Shown here one piece after another: positions 42,798 through 52,108 of a stretch of 64,000 nucleotides of DNA. The notes below the pieces were generated by a model. It saw nothing but the letters and a program-made list of their open reading frames with translations, did no database searches and had not been told where the DNA came from. The translations under genes and the position numbers were made by a program. Position 1 is the first letter of the stretch, and each line of letters begins with the position of its first letter. The DNA comes from Bacteroidota bacterium (GTDB taxonomy: Bacteria > Bacteroidota > Bacteroidia > Chitinophagales > Saprospiraceae): NCBI GenBank assembly GCA_030147525.1, contig JASBVF010000003.1, positions 310,001 through 374,000 of the forward strand. Reading direction: 5' to 3'.

Positions 42798-44030
42798 CTA
42801 AAAAACATTTCCTTTTTTTTGTTGCTTCACAATGCGTTTTTCGTAAGCCCGGTACACTTTTCCGGCTATGGTAAGGTTATCGAAATGTACATGAATGAAT
42901 TGCCTGGCTTTTCGACCCATCTCCCAAAGTGACATGGGGTTTTTCATACAATATTCAAGGTGCCGGATGAATTGCCCGGCATTTTTTGCAATAAATAAGT
43001 GTTCCCGGCTTCGTGCCGGAATACCCTCTGCTCCGACAGGCGTCGTGATCACAACCCGACTTAGCGCCATGCCTTCCAGCACCTTGATTTTTATGCCGCT
43101 TCCTGAAAACAGGGGCGCTACCAGAATTGCATGCTGATTGATAAATGATTTGGCATCATCTACTTCTCCGTGGACGAATACGTTCAGTCCGGCTTTTCGG
43201 GTGAGCCATTCTGGGGTGTTTTTACCGGCAATGTGAAAATGCAGGTTTGGATATTTTTTGGAAATGGCAGGCCAGACATGGTCCAGGAACCAGACTACCC
43301 CACCCTGGTTTGGCATCCAATCCAGCGCTCCAATGAAGGCGAGCGTAATTTCATTGTTTTTAAAACACTGAGGATCAGGTTCGTATTCCGCCAGATCGAT
43401 CCCGACCGGCGCAACAACGGCATCGTTTCGAAAACCCAGTTTTTTAAAAACCTTGAGATCACGTTCCGTAATTGCAACCATCAGGTCATAATCACGAAGT
43501 TTCTTTATTTCAAAAGCCTGCAAGGATTTATTCTGGTACTGCAAATACCATTTTTTGAAAACGTTGGAAGTAGTTTCGGCAACACGCTGCCATATCTCGT
43601 GTTCGACGTTGTGCGCCCGCATGGCGATGACAGCCTTTGAATGCGCACGAATAACAGGGATGTAGTGTGCCATGTAGAGAGTTTCGAGCTGCACCACATC
43701 ATAGGCATGGGTCGTGAGAACGGATTTCAGCTTTTCAGCATAGACTTCCGAATTGAAGCGGGACAAAATGTAGGATTCTCCTTTCAATAAACTCTTCAGC
43801 GCACCACTCCAGGTTATTTGATTATCAACCTCTACGGAAAAGATGTTTCTATAAAAATTCAGTTCCACCGGAAGCCCGGCCGGGTCAAAAAAGTGCTTGG
43901 AAGTATTCAAAACCAGCAGATCAATCTCGCAACCTTTCGCTTTGAGCGAACGGGCAAGATAGGAAATAGCAATTGGCTCACCTTCCTTCAAGGGGTAAGG
44001 AAATTTTTTTGAAAGGAGTAGTATTTTCAT
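42798..44030 (-). CDS. Glycosyltransferase family 4
   Basis: A 410-residue GT-B fold transferase, cytoplasmic. The N-terminal half begins with the acceptor domain (KILLLSKKFPYPLKEGEPIA, the GT4 glycine loop altered). The C-terminal nucleotide-sugar domain contains VAPVGIDLAEYEP, LAFIGALDWMPNQGGVVWFL, FHIAGKNTPEWL and the E-x7-E region in APLFSGSGIKIKVLEGMALS. Sugar and acceptor are unknown. It is not in an obvious polysaccharide cluster. A -7 box lies 9 bp before the start, so the mRNA may be nearly leaderless. Confidence 0.9.
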   Translation of the reverse strand: MKILLLSKKFPYPLKEGEPIAISYLARSLKAKGCEIDLLVLNTSKHFFDPAGLPVELNFYRNIFSVEVDNQITWSGALKSLLKGESYILSRFNSEVYAEKLKSVLTTHAYDVVQLETLYMAHYIPVIRAHSKAVIAMRAHNVEHEIWQRVAETTSNVFKKWYLQYQNKSLQAFEIKKLRDYDLMVAITERDLKVFKKLGFRNDAVVAPVGIDLAEYEPDPQCFKNNEITLAFIGALDWMPNQGGVVWFLDHVWPAISKKYPNLHFHIAGKNTPEWLTRKAGLNVFVHGEVDDAKSFINQHAILVAPLFSGSGIKIKVLEGMALSRVVITTPVGAEGIPARSREHLFIAKNAGQFIRHLEYCMKNPMSLWEMGRKARQFIHVHFDNLTIAGKVYRAYEKRIVKQQKKGNVF

Positions 44031-44038
44031 AGGAAGGG

Positions 44039-44046
44039 CAAATGTA
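44039..44046 (-). promoter_or_regulatory. Predicted -7 box of the glycosyltransferase gene
   Basis: TACATTTG followed by C on the minus strand, only 8 bp before the start at 44030. The predicted leader is 0-3 nt. Confidence 0.45.
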
Positions 44047-44093
44047 AAAAGGTCAGCCGACTATTATCCGTGATTGCGTTTTTCACTAAAAAT

Positions 44094-44462
44094 TTAACTA
44101 ACGGTTTCGATTACCTCTTCCGAAGCAGACCACGGAGGTGACACAATACAGATGAAGCTGAGCCTTTGTTTGCCTATGTTTTCAATCCATTGCAAAGCAT
44201 TGGCAGGTATGAAAACGGTATCGCCGGTCCGCACAAAAAAGCTGTCCTCATCGATATACATCTTCCCTTCCCCTTCGAGAATAAAATAGACCTCACTGCT
44301 TTTAACCAAACGATGAGGAAGCGATGCTTTTCCAGTTGGCAGTGATGCATGTGCCAGGCTGTAGTTCAGTTCAATTGAATCATTCGCAGGGTGCAGAAGC
44401 TCTTTGATTTTAGTCAGGTCACCCGCAGGAAATGACGGTACGCTATCGATGCTTTTAACCAT
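44094..44462 (-). CDS. Cupin-domain protein
   Basis: 122 residues, a single cupin barrel. Motif 1 is HRLVKSSEVYFILEGEG with fewer His than in metal cupins; motif 2 is VRTGDTVFIPANALQWIENIG. Cytoplasmic. The small size and lack of other domains leave the role open (isomerase, binding or regulatory). It lies 63 bp upstream of the glycosyltransferase on the same strand. Confidence 0.85.
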   Translation of the reverse strand: MVKSIDSVPSFPAGDLTKIKELLHPANDSIELNYSLAHASLPTGKASLPHRLVKSSEVYFILEGEGKMYIDEDSFFVRTGDTVFIPANALQWIENIGKQRLSFICIVSPPWSASEEVIETVS

Positions 44463-44537
44463 TCAACAAGAGTACTTTGTTATAATAATGAAAAAATTTA
44501 CGTATAAATACGTATAAAAAAATTACGGGATAGTGCT

Positions 44538-44569
44538 ATTGTGCTTTCTAACTTGATGCTTTAACTTTG
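44538..44569 (+). promoter_or_regulatory. Orphan promoter facing a gene-free region
   Basis: ATTG (44538-44541), a 20-bp spacer, then TAACTTTG followed by C (44562-44569) match the -33/-7 consensus. No protein gene lies downstream on this strand before the terminator at 44852-44890. Confidence 0.5.
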
Positions 44570-44575
44570 CATTAA

Positions 44576-44890
44576 CTGCTCGTCAAAATTTTCCTCTGTT
44601 TTGTAATTACATATTTGCCTGACCATTGTTTCTATTTGAAGCAACCAATCGTAAACCTAAGACTACTTTCCTGAACAATGTAAGCACTTTTTAATCATGT
44701 ACTGACCTACTTGTTAAGGTCGTGCTATGAATGATTGCACATAAACTTAATCGTTACTCTGACGATCATCCGATCACGGGTAGCTAGTATTGACTAAAGA
44801 TACAGGGATTAATAAATCAGCTTTCTGGTTAAGACTCAGTTTAGGTTCGAAGAAGGGAGAAGAAAGCTTCTCCCCTTCGAGCTTGTTTTT
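44576..44890 (+). ncRNA. Candidate small RNA gene
   Basis: About 315 nt without an ORF, bounded by the promoter at 44538-44569 and a hairpin with T-run at 44852-44890. Possible structure: TTAAG/CTTAA (44714-44718 with 44746-44750) enclosing GTGC/GCAC (44722-44725 with 44737-44740), and a long-range AACCTAA/TTAGGTT pairing (44654-44660 with 44841-44847). I do not recognise 6S, tmRNA, SRP or RNase P signatures. Function unknown. Confidence 0.35.
44852..44890 (+). terminator. Hairpin with T-run ending the gene-free region
   Basis: Stem of about 11 bp with one bulge (44852-44862 with 44867-44878, loop AAAG), then T residues at 44886-44890 on the plus strand. No coding gene precedes it on this strand. 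Confidence 0.55.
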
Positions 44891-44905
44891 CCGGAAATCC
44901 AAATG

Positions 44906-44945
44906 AAAATGCCCCGGCAAAGTTTGACTTGCCGGGGCATTTTTT
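44906..44945. terminator. Strong bidirectional terminator
   Basis: Perfect 15-bp arms AAAATGCCCCGGCAA (44906-44920) and its complement (44929-44943), 8-nt loop, with A- and T-runs. It lies 120 bp past the stop of the thioredoxin-like gene on the minus strand. Confidence 0.92.
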
Positions 44946-45065
44946 ATTTAAGCAGCAGACAAACGGAACTGATTTTCAGGTGTTTCGGAGGATAGCCGTA
45001 AAATCAATAGTATGATTTCCCGAACAACTGACTTGCCTCCATCATGCTGCTCATCACCCAGGTTT

Positions 45066-46211
45066 TTAGAGCAGTTTTTGCAGCGTCTCTTCAATCTGCT
45101 CAGCGCCACGAAGATTGACAGCAGCAATTTTGCCCTCTTTATCAATCATAAAAGTACGAGGAATGCTATTCACACCATACTCACGGGCTGGGGCACACTC
45201 CCATTTCTTCAGGTCGCTAACATGGTAATTCCACACCAACCCATCCTGTTGGATCGCCTCTTTCCAGCGTTGTTTCTGCTGCTCGAGTGCTTCTCTGATC
45301 TTTGCGGAATCGTTCTGGTACATTGCCATTTGCCGAGAGTCAATACCGTCAAGTGAAACGCTGTAAACCGTAAAACCCTGGTCTTTGTACTTGTTGTAAA
45401 TCCGGACAACATTCGGGTTTTCCATCCGGCAGGGGCGGCACCAACTGGCCCAAAAGTCCAGTAAAACCACTTTCCCTTTCAAATCTGACAATGCATACTC
45501 TTTACCCGCAGGGCTTGGAAGTTTAATTTCAGGAGCAGGCTGACGACTGGCTTCGTCGATGAACTGATAGTTATTGCCACCAGGATTAATTGCCGCTTTC
45601 TGGACCGAAGCCAGAAACTCCCGGTAGTCAGCAACATAGCTGCTGGTCGGATAAGTATCAGCGAGTCGCTTCTCTGATTTTTGATGGACATCAATTAATG
45701 CAGGATTGCCCCCAATCGCCTGAACGGCAACGAGTACTGCCGTGAATGGGTTGGCAGTAGTATCAACAAAATTCCGGACGTCTTCTGCTGACATTTTTCT
45801 TGCAATCAGCTGCTGCATGACGTTGCGATACACCACGGAACTTTTGGAACCATCCACCTCGTACTCAAATCTGTTCAGATTCCCGAGATCGCCGGAAACC
45901 TTAACATGATTTTCTGAACCATCCAATACCAGATTGACTTTCTGCTCTCCAATCCGAAGCCGGTAAAGTCCTTCTGATAGTTTTTCAGGCAGATTCAGCT
46001 TGAATTCGCCACTGCCGTCGGCATCCGCCTTGCCTTTTACCAGGTTGGCGCTGTTGGGATTTACACCGATCTGGTCCAGATACACCTGCATATTGCCGGC
46101 ATTTTTCAGCTCGCCAGACACGGTGAAACCGCCGGAGTTACTGTCCTGGGAACAACGTATTCCAAATACAGCAACGATAAATGTTAGAATGAGAATTGCA
46201 TTATTTTTCAT
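45066..46211 (-). CDS. TlpA/ResA-type thioredoxin lipoprotein with N-terminal DUF4369-like domain
   Basis: 381 residues. Signal peptide with a probable lipobox FGIRC (Cys20). Residues 25-120 form a DUF4369-like β domain (FTVSGELKNAGNMQVYLDQI). A helical middle follows, and residues 230-381 are an AhpC/TSA-Redoxin fold with C-x-x-C in LLDFWASWCRPCRMENPNVV and the cis-Pro segment VNSIPRTFMIDKEG. It acts in the periplasm as a disulfide reductase, for example in cytochrome maturation. The start at 46211 (MKNNAILIL) is chosen over an ATG two codons earlier. A single gene. Confidence 0.9.
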   Translation of the reverse strand: MKNNAILILTFIVAVFGIRCSQDSNSGGFTVSGELKNAGNMQVYLDQIGVNPNSANLVKGKADADGSGEFKLNLPEKLSEGLYRLRIGEQKVNLVLDGSENHVKVSGDLGNLNRFEYEVDGSKSSVVYRNVMQQLIARKMSAEDVRNFVDTTANPFTAVLVAVQAIGGNPALIDVHQKSEKRLADTYPTSSYVADYREFLASVQKAAINPGGNNYQFIDEASRQPAPEIKLPSPAGKEYALSDLKGKVVLLDFWASWCRPCRMENPNVVRIYNKYKDQGFTVYSVSLDGIDSRQMAMYQNDSAKIREALEQQKQRWKEAIQQDGLVWNYHVSDLKKWECAPAREYGVNSIPRTFMIDKEGKIAAVNLRGAEQIEETLQKLL

Positions 46212-46304
46212 GCTCAAAAAAGGATTTTATTTTAGATTTTAATTGACTTTTTAGTTGTTTAATATTGAAATCAATGCGTGAGGAAAAAACCTTGGTCATC
46301 AATT

Positions 46305-48542
46305 TTACCGGCTGTTCAATTTCCCGCCGAGTGTATCTTCATAGTTTCTTTTCCAGTCGTTTATATTTCCAAAATTTTCTTCATCTATGACCACATCCGA
46401 TCCAAAAACTTCGCCAAGTTTCGTGAAAGAAACGTTGTTATTAATTAAATAGTTTTGGAACTCGTCGTCCTTGTCCGCTGCTATCGTGACCACGACACGG
46501 CTCTGGCTTTCACCAAACAGAAAACAATCTTTACGGAAGGTATCCACCGTCTCAACATTGAAACCAAAACCGTTGACCAGGGCGCTTTCAAGGAGTGCCG
46601 TGAACAAACCGCCTTCCGAAACACCGTGGGCTGAACGAAGGAAGTTTTTACGAATCAGTTTTTTAATCAGTTTTTGCAATTCAAACTCTTCGTGCAGGTC
46701 GAAATAAGGCGCAGGAGAGACTGTTATGCCATGAATTACCCGGAGGTACTCAGAACTGCCGAGGTCGTTGTAGCAATTGCCCAACATGTAAATTATATCT
46801 CCTTCCTCCTTGAAATTCATGGAAGTTTGGTGCTCGATATCATCAAGAACTCCGAGCATTCCGATCATTGGAGTCGGGTAAACAGGTTCCGCTTTCTCAC
46901 CGTTTTTCGACTGGTTATAAAAACTGACGTTGTTGCCTGTCACCGGTGTATGGAATTTCTTGCAGGCATCTCCGATCCCTTTGATGGCATAAACAAACTG
47001 ATAAAAAACCTCCGGATCGTGAGGGTTGCCAAAATTCAGACAGTTCGTAGCAGCGACGGGCACTGCTCCCGAACAGATTATATTTCTCGATGCCTCTGCC
47101 ACGGCAATCATCCCGCCGACATACGGATCGGCGTGAACATAAGTCGAGTTGCAGTCAACTGTTACCGCCAGGCTTTTGGAAGAACCTTTGGTTCGAAGCA
47201 ATGCTGCATCGGAAGGAGCGTCAGCGCCCGGATCGTTGGCACGGACTACGCTGTCAAACTGCTCGTAAATCCAGCGCCTCGAAACAAGGTTTGGGGAAGA
47301 AAACAGCTTCTTGGCTGTTTCAACCAAATCCTTCGGCGTATGGATGTGATGCAGGTTGAGCTTTGAAATTTTGCTCAGGTAGGCCGGCTTCTTGAACTCC
47401 CTGTCGTAAACGGGGGCTCCGCCTCCCAAAACCAACGACTCAGCAGCAATTTCAGCCACTTTTTCCTCCTTAAAAAAACACTCCAGCTTTCCGGTTTCGG
47501 TTACTTCTCCGATTTGCACGCATTCCAGGTCCCATTTTTCAAAAACATCCAGCAATTGCTGCTCCTGACCCGCATGTGCTACGACCAACAAGCGCTCCTG
47601 ACTTTCCGACAATAGGATTTCCCAGGGTAGCATGTTTTCTTGCCGGGCAGGCACCCGGTCAAGCTCGATACGCATTCCTGCCCCTGAACGGCCACACATT
47701 TTTGCGGATGAACAGGCGACACCCCCGGTTCCAAGATCCTGCATACCGACAATGGCGCCGGTTTTGATCGCCTCGAGGGTGGCTTCCAGCATTAATTTCT
47801 CCTGAAAGGGGTCCCCAGCATGAATGGCTGACAAACTATTCCGACGCTCTTCCTGCAAATCGGCGGAGTCAAAAGACGCTCCATGAATTTCATCCTTACC
47901 TGCACGTGGACCGACTAGGAAAACCGGATTGCCGGGACCTTCAGCGACTGCCGAAACAGTTTCTCCTGCCCTGGCTATTCCCACTGACAGGGTATTCACC
48001 AAAATGTTTTGATTATAACAATCATTGAAATACACCTCGCCTCCTACAGTCGGCACGCCAAGACTCTTCCCAAAATCACCGATTACCTTGATCACACCTT
48101 TGACGAGGTCATTCGTATGTTTTTCGTCAGGATGACCAAAGCGCAAGGAATTCAATGCCGCAATTGGACGAGCACCCATTGTGAAAATACCCCGATGAAC
48201 ACTACCGACGCCCGCAGCAGCCCCGAGGTGAGGCTCGGTCGAAGCCGGCTGATTATGAGCTTCAATCTTGAATGCGCACGCAATATTGTCTCCGATATCA
48301 ACCAGCCCGGCATTCTCTTCACCTGCTTTCACCAACAGGCGCTTCCCCTCACGAGGTAGCGTTTTTAACCACTTGATCGAATTTTTATAGGAACAATGCT
48401 CAGACCACATCACCGAAAAAACGCTCAGCTCCGTAAAATTTGGCATACGCCCCAACACTTCCTGGATTTTCTCAAACTCCTTGGGAGTCAGGCCAAGTTT
48501 TGTAGCAGTTTTTACGGAAATTTCCGGTTCTGGCATTTGCAT
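46305..48542 (-). CDS. purL: Phosphoribosylformylglycinamidine synthase subunit PurL
   Basis: The 745-residue small type of PurL, which works with separate PurS and PurQ (not in the window). It converts FGAR, glutamine and ATP to FGAM in purine synthesis. Motifs: SVMWSEHCSYKNSIKWL with the catalytic His, KIEAHNQPASTEPHLGAAAG, TVGGEVYFNDCYNQN, GKDEIHGASFDSADL, GMQDLGTGGVACSSAKM, NCLNFGNPHDPEVFYQF, TGNNVSFYNQS and SAHGVSEGGLFTALLES. All ATP-binding repeats appear intact. Monocistronic, with a -7 box 27 bp upstream. Confidence 0.97.
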   Translation of the reverse strand: MQMPEPEISVKTATKLGLTPKEFEKIQEVLGRMPNFTELSVFSVMWSEHCSYKNSIKWLKTLPREGKRLLVKAGEENAGLVDIGDNIACAFKIEAHNQPASTEPHLGAAAGVGSVHRGIFTMGARPIAALNSLRFGHPDEKHTNDLVKGVIKVIGDFGKSLGVPTVGGEVYFNDCYNQNILVNTLSVGIARAGETVSAVAEGPGNPVFLVGPRAGKDEIHGASFDSADLQEERRNSLSAIHAGDPFQEKLMLEATLEAIKTGAIVGMQDLGTGGVACSSAKMCGRSGAGMRIELDRVPARQENMLPWEILLSESQERLLVVAHAGQEQQLLDVFEKWDLECVQIGEVTETGKLECFFKEEKVAEIAAESLVLGGGAPVYDREFKKPAYLSKISKLNLHHIHTPKDLVETAKKLFSSPNLVSRRWIYEQFDSVVRANDPGADAPSDAALLRTKGSSKSLAVTVDCNSTYVHADPYVGGMIAVAEASRNIICSGAVPVAATNCLNFGNPHDPEVFYQFVYAIKGIGDACKKFHTPVTGNNVSFYNQSKNGEKAEPVYPTPMIGMLGVLDDIEHQTSMNFKEEGDIIYMLGNCYNDLGSSEYLRVIHGITVSPAPYFDLHEEFELQKLIKKLIRKNFLRSAHGVSEGGLFTALLESALVNGFGFNVETVDTFRKDCFLFGESQSRVVVTIAADKDDEFQNYLINNNVSFTKLGEVFGSDVVIDEENFGNINDWKRNYEDTLGGKLNSR

Positions 48543-48568
48543 GGAAAGTGAGAGTTTAAAAAGAGGCG

Positions 48569-48576
48569 CAAAGATA
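48569..48576 (-). promoter_or_regulatory. Predicted -7 box of purL
   Basis: TATCTTTG followed by C on the minus strand, 26 bp before the start at 48542. No PurR-like operator or purine riboswitch was recognised in the leader. Confidence 0.45.
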
Positions 48577-48738
48577 AAAGGTTAGCAGAAGAATTGAGAC
48601 TAATGTGTCAATATACCTGACCGTCGAAATTTAACTGCGTTTGATCCAAGTATGATTGCACAGCGCTTTTCAGCTGTTTAATCTTGCAGCGCCGCTTTTT
48701 TCCGGGCGCAATCTTTTATTCACCAAAATTAATCACGC

Positions 48739-50292
48739 ATGAAATCGATCAAAAATATTTTCTCATTCCTCTTTTTCGCTGCTGTTTTCTTCGCTGCGGG
48801 CTGTAAAAAAGATGTCAAAGTACCCACCGATGCACTTGCCTACGTTCCGGGTTCCTCGTCCATGGTGACAGCCATAAACATTAAAAACCTGATGCAAAAA
48901 GCTGATTTTGAATCGGTTAAACAAATGGACTTTTATCAGGAAATGATAGCTGAAACGGCCGGTAACGATCCTGAAATTTCCCGCATCCTCCTGAACCCTG
49001 AAGCCTCCGGTATCGACCTGGACCAAAAGATGTACCTGGCCACCGATATCGACCAGGAAAATCCTGAGTTGATGGTTACCTACCTGTTTTGCACCCTTAA
49101 AAATGCGGAGGACTTTGGCCGTTTTTTCCAAAAAGAATCAAATGCCATCCAGGAAGAAAACGGTATCAAAATGATTGGTGGAAACACCAACAACCTCCTC
49201 GCCTGGAACAATGAACTTGCGATTTTTGCTTTCAGCAACTCCAGTCAAATTGAGCTGCCGGAGCAAGTCACAGCCTTGTTCAAAGCTGATCCGGCAGCCG
49301 GCATCGCACAAAATACCGACCTGAGAAAGGCTATCACTGGGAATCATGACTTCACCAGTTGGATGTCAACAGACCAACTTGCGGAAAATGACGCCGCAGG
49401 AATGGCTCTTAACCTCATCGACGTCGATCAGGATGCCCTGAAAGGAAATTACATCCACAGCTATGGCAACTTTGAAAATGGGCGCATCACCGGCCGTTCC
49501 GAGTTTTTTATCAACAAAGACCTGGGAGAAGGTTTCATCGGCCGTTTTTTCAAAAAAGAAGTGAAAGCCGACTTTTCGGATATTGTTCCGGCTGAGGGAT
49601 TGACTTTCGCAGCAGCAGGCGCTATGGATTTGCGAGGCATCGACCAATTCCTGAGCGAACGCCCTCAGACGAAGGATTACGCAGACTTCGTCCTGAATGA
49701 CATGGGGCTGAAACGCAAGGATTTGCTTGAAATTTTTGGCGGGGACATGGTCGTCGCTGCTTATCAGGGTGCCGATGTGCTCAACAACCCGAAAATGTTG
49801 GTGGCAACCGACCTGAAGAGCACTAAAAAAGCCCAGCAATTGATTGATCTTGCCGAAAAGCAGGGTAAGCTCAAAAAAATCGAAGCCGGTTACTATAAAA
49901 TCGTTTCCATCGGCAACGAAGATTTCTCCATCACTCGCAGTCGTGGAATGGGCCGGCTTTTAATCAAAAATGAAAAGTTGATTTTCTCAACCAACATTGA
50001 CCTGCTGGATAAAATCAAAAACGGGAATTTTGAAAAAACCGAAAAGGATACCTGGAAGGATATGAACAGCCAAACTTTATCTGTTTGGATGGACTTTGAG
50101 AAGGCCGGAGATATGCTTGGCGGCCCGCAAGGCGACTGGTTCAAAGAAATGAAATTCAATGTAAATGGTAAAGGTGCTGATTTCGTGCTCCAAACCAATG
50201 ATGCCAATACCAACAGCCTTCACACCATCTTTCAGATGATCAACGAAACATACAAACAGCAAAAAACGAATGGTGGAGAAAAAGCTTTGTGA
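48739..50292 (+). CDS. DUF4836-type lipoprotein
   Basis: 517 residues. Signal peptide with lipobox FFAAGC (Cys22). The mature protein begins ALAYVPGSSSMVTAINIKNL and has two similar α/β halves, each with a short helix repeat (GRFFQKESNAIQ, QLIDLAEKQGKL) and long strands. The family is found in Bacteroidota and has no known function. A one-mismatch promoter (ATTG, 20 bp, TAATCTTG at 48679-48686) lies upstream. It is followed by a shared terminator with tRNA-Met. Confidence 0.85.
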   Translation: MKSIKNIFSFLFFAAVFFAAGCKKDVKVPTDALAYVPGSSSMVTAINIKNLMQKADFESVKQMDFYQEMIAETAGNDPEISRILLNPEASGIDLDQKMYLATDIDQENPELMVTYLFCTLKNAEDFGRFFQKESNAIQEENGIKMIGGNTNNLLAWNNELAIFAFSNSSQIELPEQVTALFKADPAAGIAQNTDLRKAITGNHDFTSWMSTDQLAENDAAGMALNLIDVDQDALKGNYIHSYGNFENGRITGRSEFFINKDLGEGFIGRFFKKEVKADFSDIVPAEGLTFAAAGAMDLRGIDQFLSERPQTKDYADFVLNDMGLKRKDLLEIFGGDMVVAAYQGADVLNNPKMLVATDLKSTKKAQQLIDLAEKQGKLKKIEAGYYKIVSIGNEDFSITRSRGMGRLLIKNEKLIFSTNIDLLDKIKNGNFEKTEKDTWKDMNSQTLSVWMDFEKAGDMLGGPQGDWFKEMKFNVNGKGADFVLQTNDANTNSLHTIFQMINETYKQQKTNGGEKAL

Positions 50293-50333
50293 TGAATCAG
50301 GGCTACTTTTGAAGCCTCAGACCGGTTAAAATG

Positions 50334-50372
50334 AAAAAAGCCTGAACGTCATTTCGACTTCAGGCTTTTTTT
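50334..50372. terminator. Bidirectional terminator
   Basis: AAAAAAGCCTGAA/TTCAGGCTTTTTTT (50334-50346 with 50359-50372). It ends the DUF4836 gene on the plus strand and the tRNA on the minus strand, 2 bp from the tRNA 3' end. Confidence 0.9.
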
Positions 50373-50373
50373 G

Positions 50374-50447
50374 TAGCGCGAGGCGGGCTTGAACCGCCGA
50401 CCTTGTGATTATGAATCACACGCTCTAACCAGCTGAGCTACCGCGCC
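50374..50447 (-). tRNA. tRNA-Met (CAT)
   Basis: 74 nt on the minus strand. The acceptor stem GGCGCGG pairs with TCGCGCT (G-T at both ends), D-arm GCTCAGCTGGTTAGAGC, anticodon stem TGTGA/TCACA around loop TTCATAA, variable loop AGGTC, T-arm GGCGG TTCAAGC CCGCC, discriminator A; CCA is not encoded. The anticodon CAT (plus strand 50411-50413) could be elongator Met or lysidine-modified Ile2. The absence of GGG/CCC in the anticodon stem excludes initiator tRNA. Confidence 0.95.
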
Positions 50448-50466
50448 ATTTTTTCAAAAGCGGGTG

Positions 50467-50474
50467 CAAATATA
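50467..50474 (-). promoter_or_regulatory. Predicted -7 box of tRNA-Met
   Basis: TATATTTG followed by C on the minus strand, 20 bp before the mature 5' end. Confidence 0.45.
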
Positions 50475-50520
50475 GAGCAAATCTTTTTTAAAAAGCGTTC
50501 CTTGTGGAAAAGTTTTTTTT

Positions 50521-52008
50521 TCATGACTTCAATCTTCTCAATCCGGCCTTCGCCTGCTGGTGCAGTCCGGCCTTGTGGTCGTCTGGTGAAAGACTGAGAC
50601 AGAGTTTGTATGCATCCCTTGCTCCGGCGTATTTTTTCTGGGCTTCCAACACATGCCCTTTCTCAAGTGCAGCACGGCAGGCATAATAGTAAGTGCTGTT
50701 TTTCCCGGCATCGATTGTCTTTTGATAATAACTGATAGCCTCGCCGTATTTTTTCATTTTGTGAGTGATGCGGCCCATCCGGTAAGTAAACTCCAGCTGA
50801 TTTCGCTGGGCGAGGTAATCGGATGCTTTCCTGTCCTTCAATAAATCGAATGCCTGCTGAAAGCGCCCGCCGTCGAACAATATTCTTGCTTTGAGCAAAT
50901 CCAGCACCGGCACCTCACCCGATCTCGCCTCCGCATCGGCGCTTCGGTCGCTGCCGACAACTTTGTAACCTTTCGACTTACACAGCTCCATGTATTTTGT
51001 AAAATCGGAACGATCGCCATGAACGAGGCTGTGCCAGGCTAGTTTTTGATAAGCATCCTTGATAAAATTCCGGCCTTTGAAATTATTCACAAACCTCAGC
51101 AGGTACTTATCCGCATCGTCGTCCAGTCGCTGCAATTTTGTCAAACCCAGCATGTAGTCAAGGTAGTAAAACGGGTGAAATTGCGCTCCTTTCGGCCGGT
51201 TTTCCAAAAAAGCAATGGCTTCGTCGCCACGATCTGTTCGCATCGCTACGTTGGCCATGATAAAACAATCCATCGGACTTTTGGAGGGCTTCAGGTTGGC
51301 GGTGTTGATGACTTTCCAGGCAGCCTCCATGTCATTGTCGAGGTGAAGCAACAGGTAGGTGTAGTACACATAAATTTCCTGCTCGTAAATGAAATCATTT
51401 TTCCGGGCATACTCTATCACTTCCTCCAATTCGCTTTTTCCTTCATCGATCGTGCCTTCCATGCTGCTGAGCCAGCTGACAGCCCATTTGTAATTGTCGG
51501 GAATGGTGCCGACCATCGCATGCAAGATGCCCAAATTCTTTTTGTTGGGCATGAAATCGGGGAACTTCTCCACGTTCCTCGTCAGCAGCTTGAAAGACTT
51601 GTTGGTTTCAAAAAAGGCTGTTGAATACTGCTCAAACTTCAACCTTGCCAGCGCCCACTGCAAGCGGATATCCGCCTGGAGAAATAGGTAGTAAGGGGAA
51701 TTCTGATCGCCTTCCGTTTCGATTCTGCCGATTCTTGCATCCTTGTTCTTTTCCAGTTTTTTAAACTCCGCCTCATCTTCGTTGATGTACACCCTGAAAA
51801 AGTCGAGGTAATTTTCAACATGAAGAATCATCAGGTTATCCGGGTCTTTCGTGCGAATATTGGCAAGTGATTTTTCCGCCTCGCTGAAACGAAGGCTGAT
51901 CGCTTTTTCGTAAGCATCTTTAAGGGCAGGCGTCCACTCGAAGCGCTTTTGGGAAAGCGCAGGAAAGGTGAGCAACAATAAAAAGAGACTAAATGTAAAT
52001 CTGGCCAT
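50521..52008 (-). CDS. Exported TPR-repeat protein
   Basis: 495 residues from the start at 52008 (MARFTFSLFLLLLTFPALSQ, a signal peptide). The rest is helical with TPR-like pairs: AYEKAISLRFSEAEKSLANI, MGRITHKMKKYGEAISYYQK, ALEKGHVLEAQKKYAGARDA and AYKLCLSLSPDDHKAGLHQQ. The protein is probably periplasmic and acts as a scaffold; the partner is unknown. Its last codons lie 74 bp from the tRNA gene. Stand-alone gene. Confidence 0.85.
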   Translation of the reverse strand: MARFTFSLFLLLLTFPALSQKRFEWTPALKDAYEKAISLRFSEAEKSLANIRTKDPDNLMILHVENYLDFFRVYINEDEAEFKKLEKNKDARIGRIETEGDQNSPYYLFLQADIRLQWALARLKFEQYSTAFFETNKSFKLLTRNVEKFPDFMPNKKNLGILHAMVGTIPDNYKWAVSWLSSMEGTIDEGKSELEEVIEYARKNDFIYEQEIYVYYTYLLLHLDNDMEAAWKVINTANLKPSKSPMDCFIMANVAMRTDRGDEAIAFLENRPKGAQFHPFYYLDYMLGLTKLQRLDDDADKYLLRFVNNFKGRNFIKDAYQKLAWHSLVHGDRSDFTKYMELCKSKGYKVVGSDRSADAEARSGEVPVLDLLKARILFDGGRFQQAFDLLKDRKASDYLAQRNQLEFTYRMGRITHKMKKYGEAISYYQKTIDAGKNSTYYYACRAALEKGHVLEAQKKYAGARDAYKLCLSLSPDDHKAGLHQQAKAGLRRLKS

Positions 52009-52050
52009 TTTGGAGGGTATCAAATTTTAAACTAAGGATGGAGAATGGCA

Positions 52051-52096
52051 GAAACACGGCAGGACGCCCTGCTTTCGAACGCCCCTGCCCTGTTTC
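52051..52096 (-). terminator. Hairpin after hemL
   Basis: Arms of 13 bp with one mismatch (52051-52063 with 52084-52096), 13 bp past the hemL stop, no T-run. Weak or Rho-assisted terminator. Confidence 0.45.
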
Positions 52097-52108
52097 AAAT
52101 CCTGGTAT

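Noticed and set aside
44576-44890. 6S RNA, tmRNA or RNase P RNA
   Set aside because: No tRNA-like ends, no tag frame, no conserved RNase P core and no long 6S-like closing helix with a central bubble were recognisable by eye.
44948-45145. 65-codon minus-strand ORF
   Set aside because: Lies over the end of the thioredoxin-like gene and the terminator region, no recognisable content.
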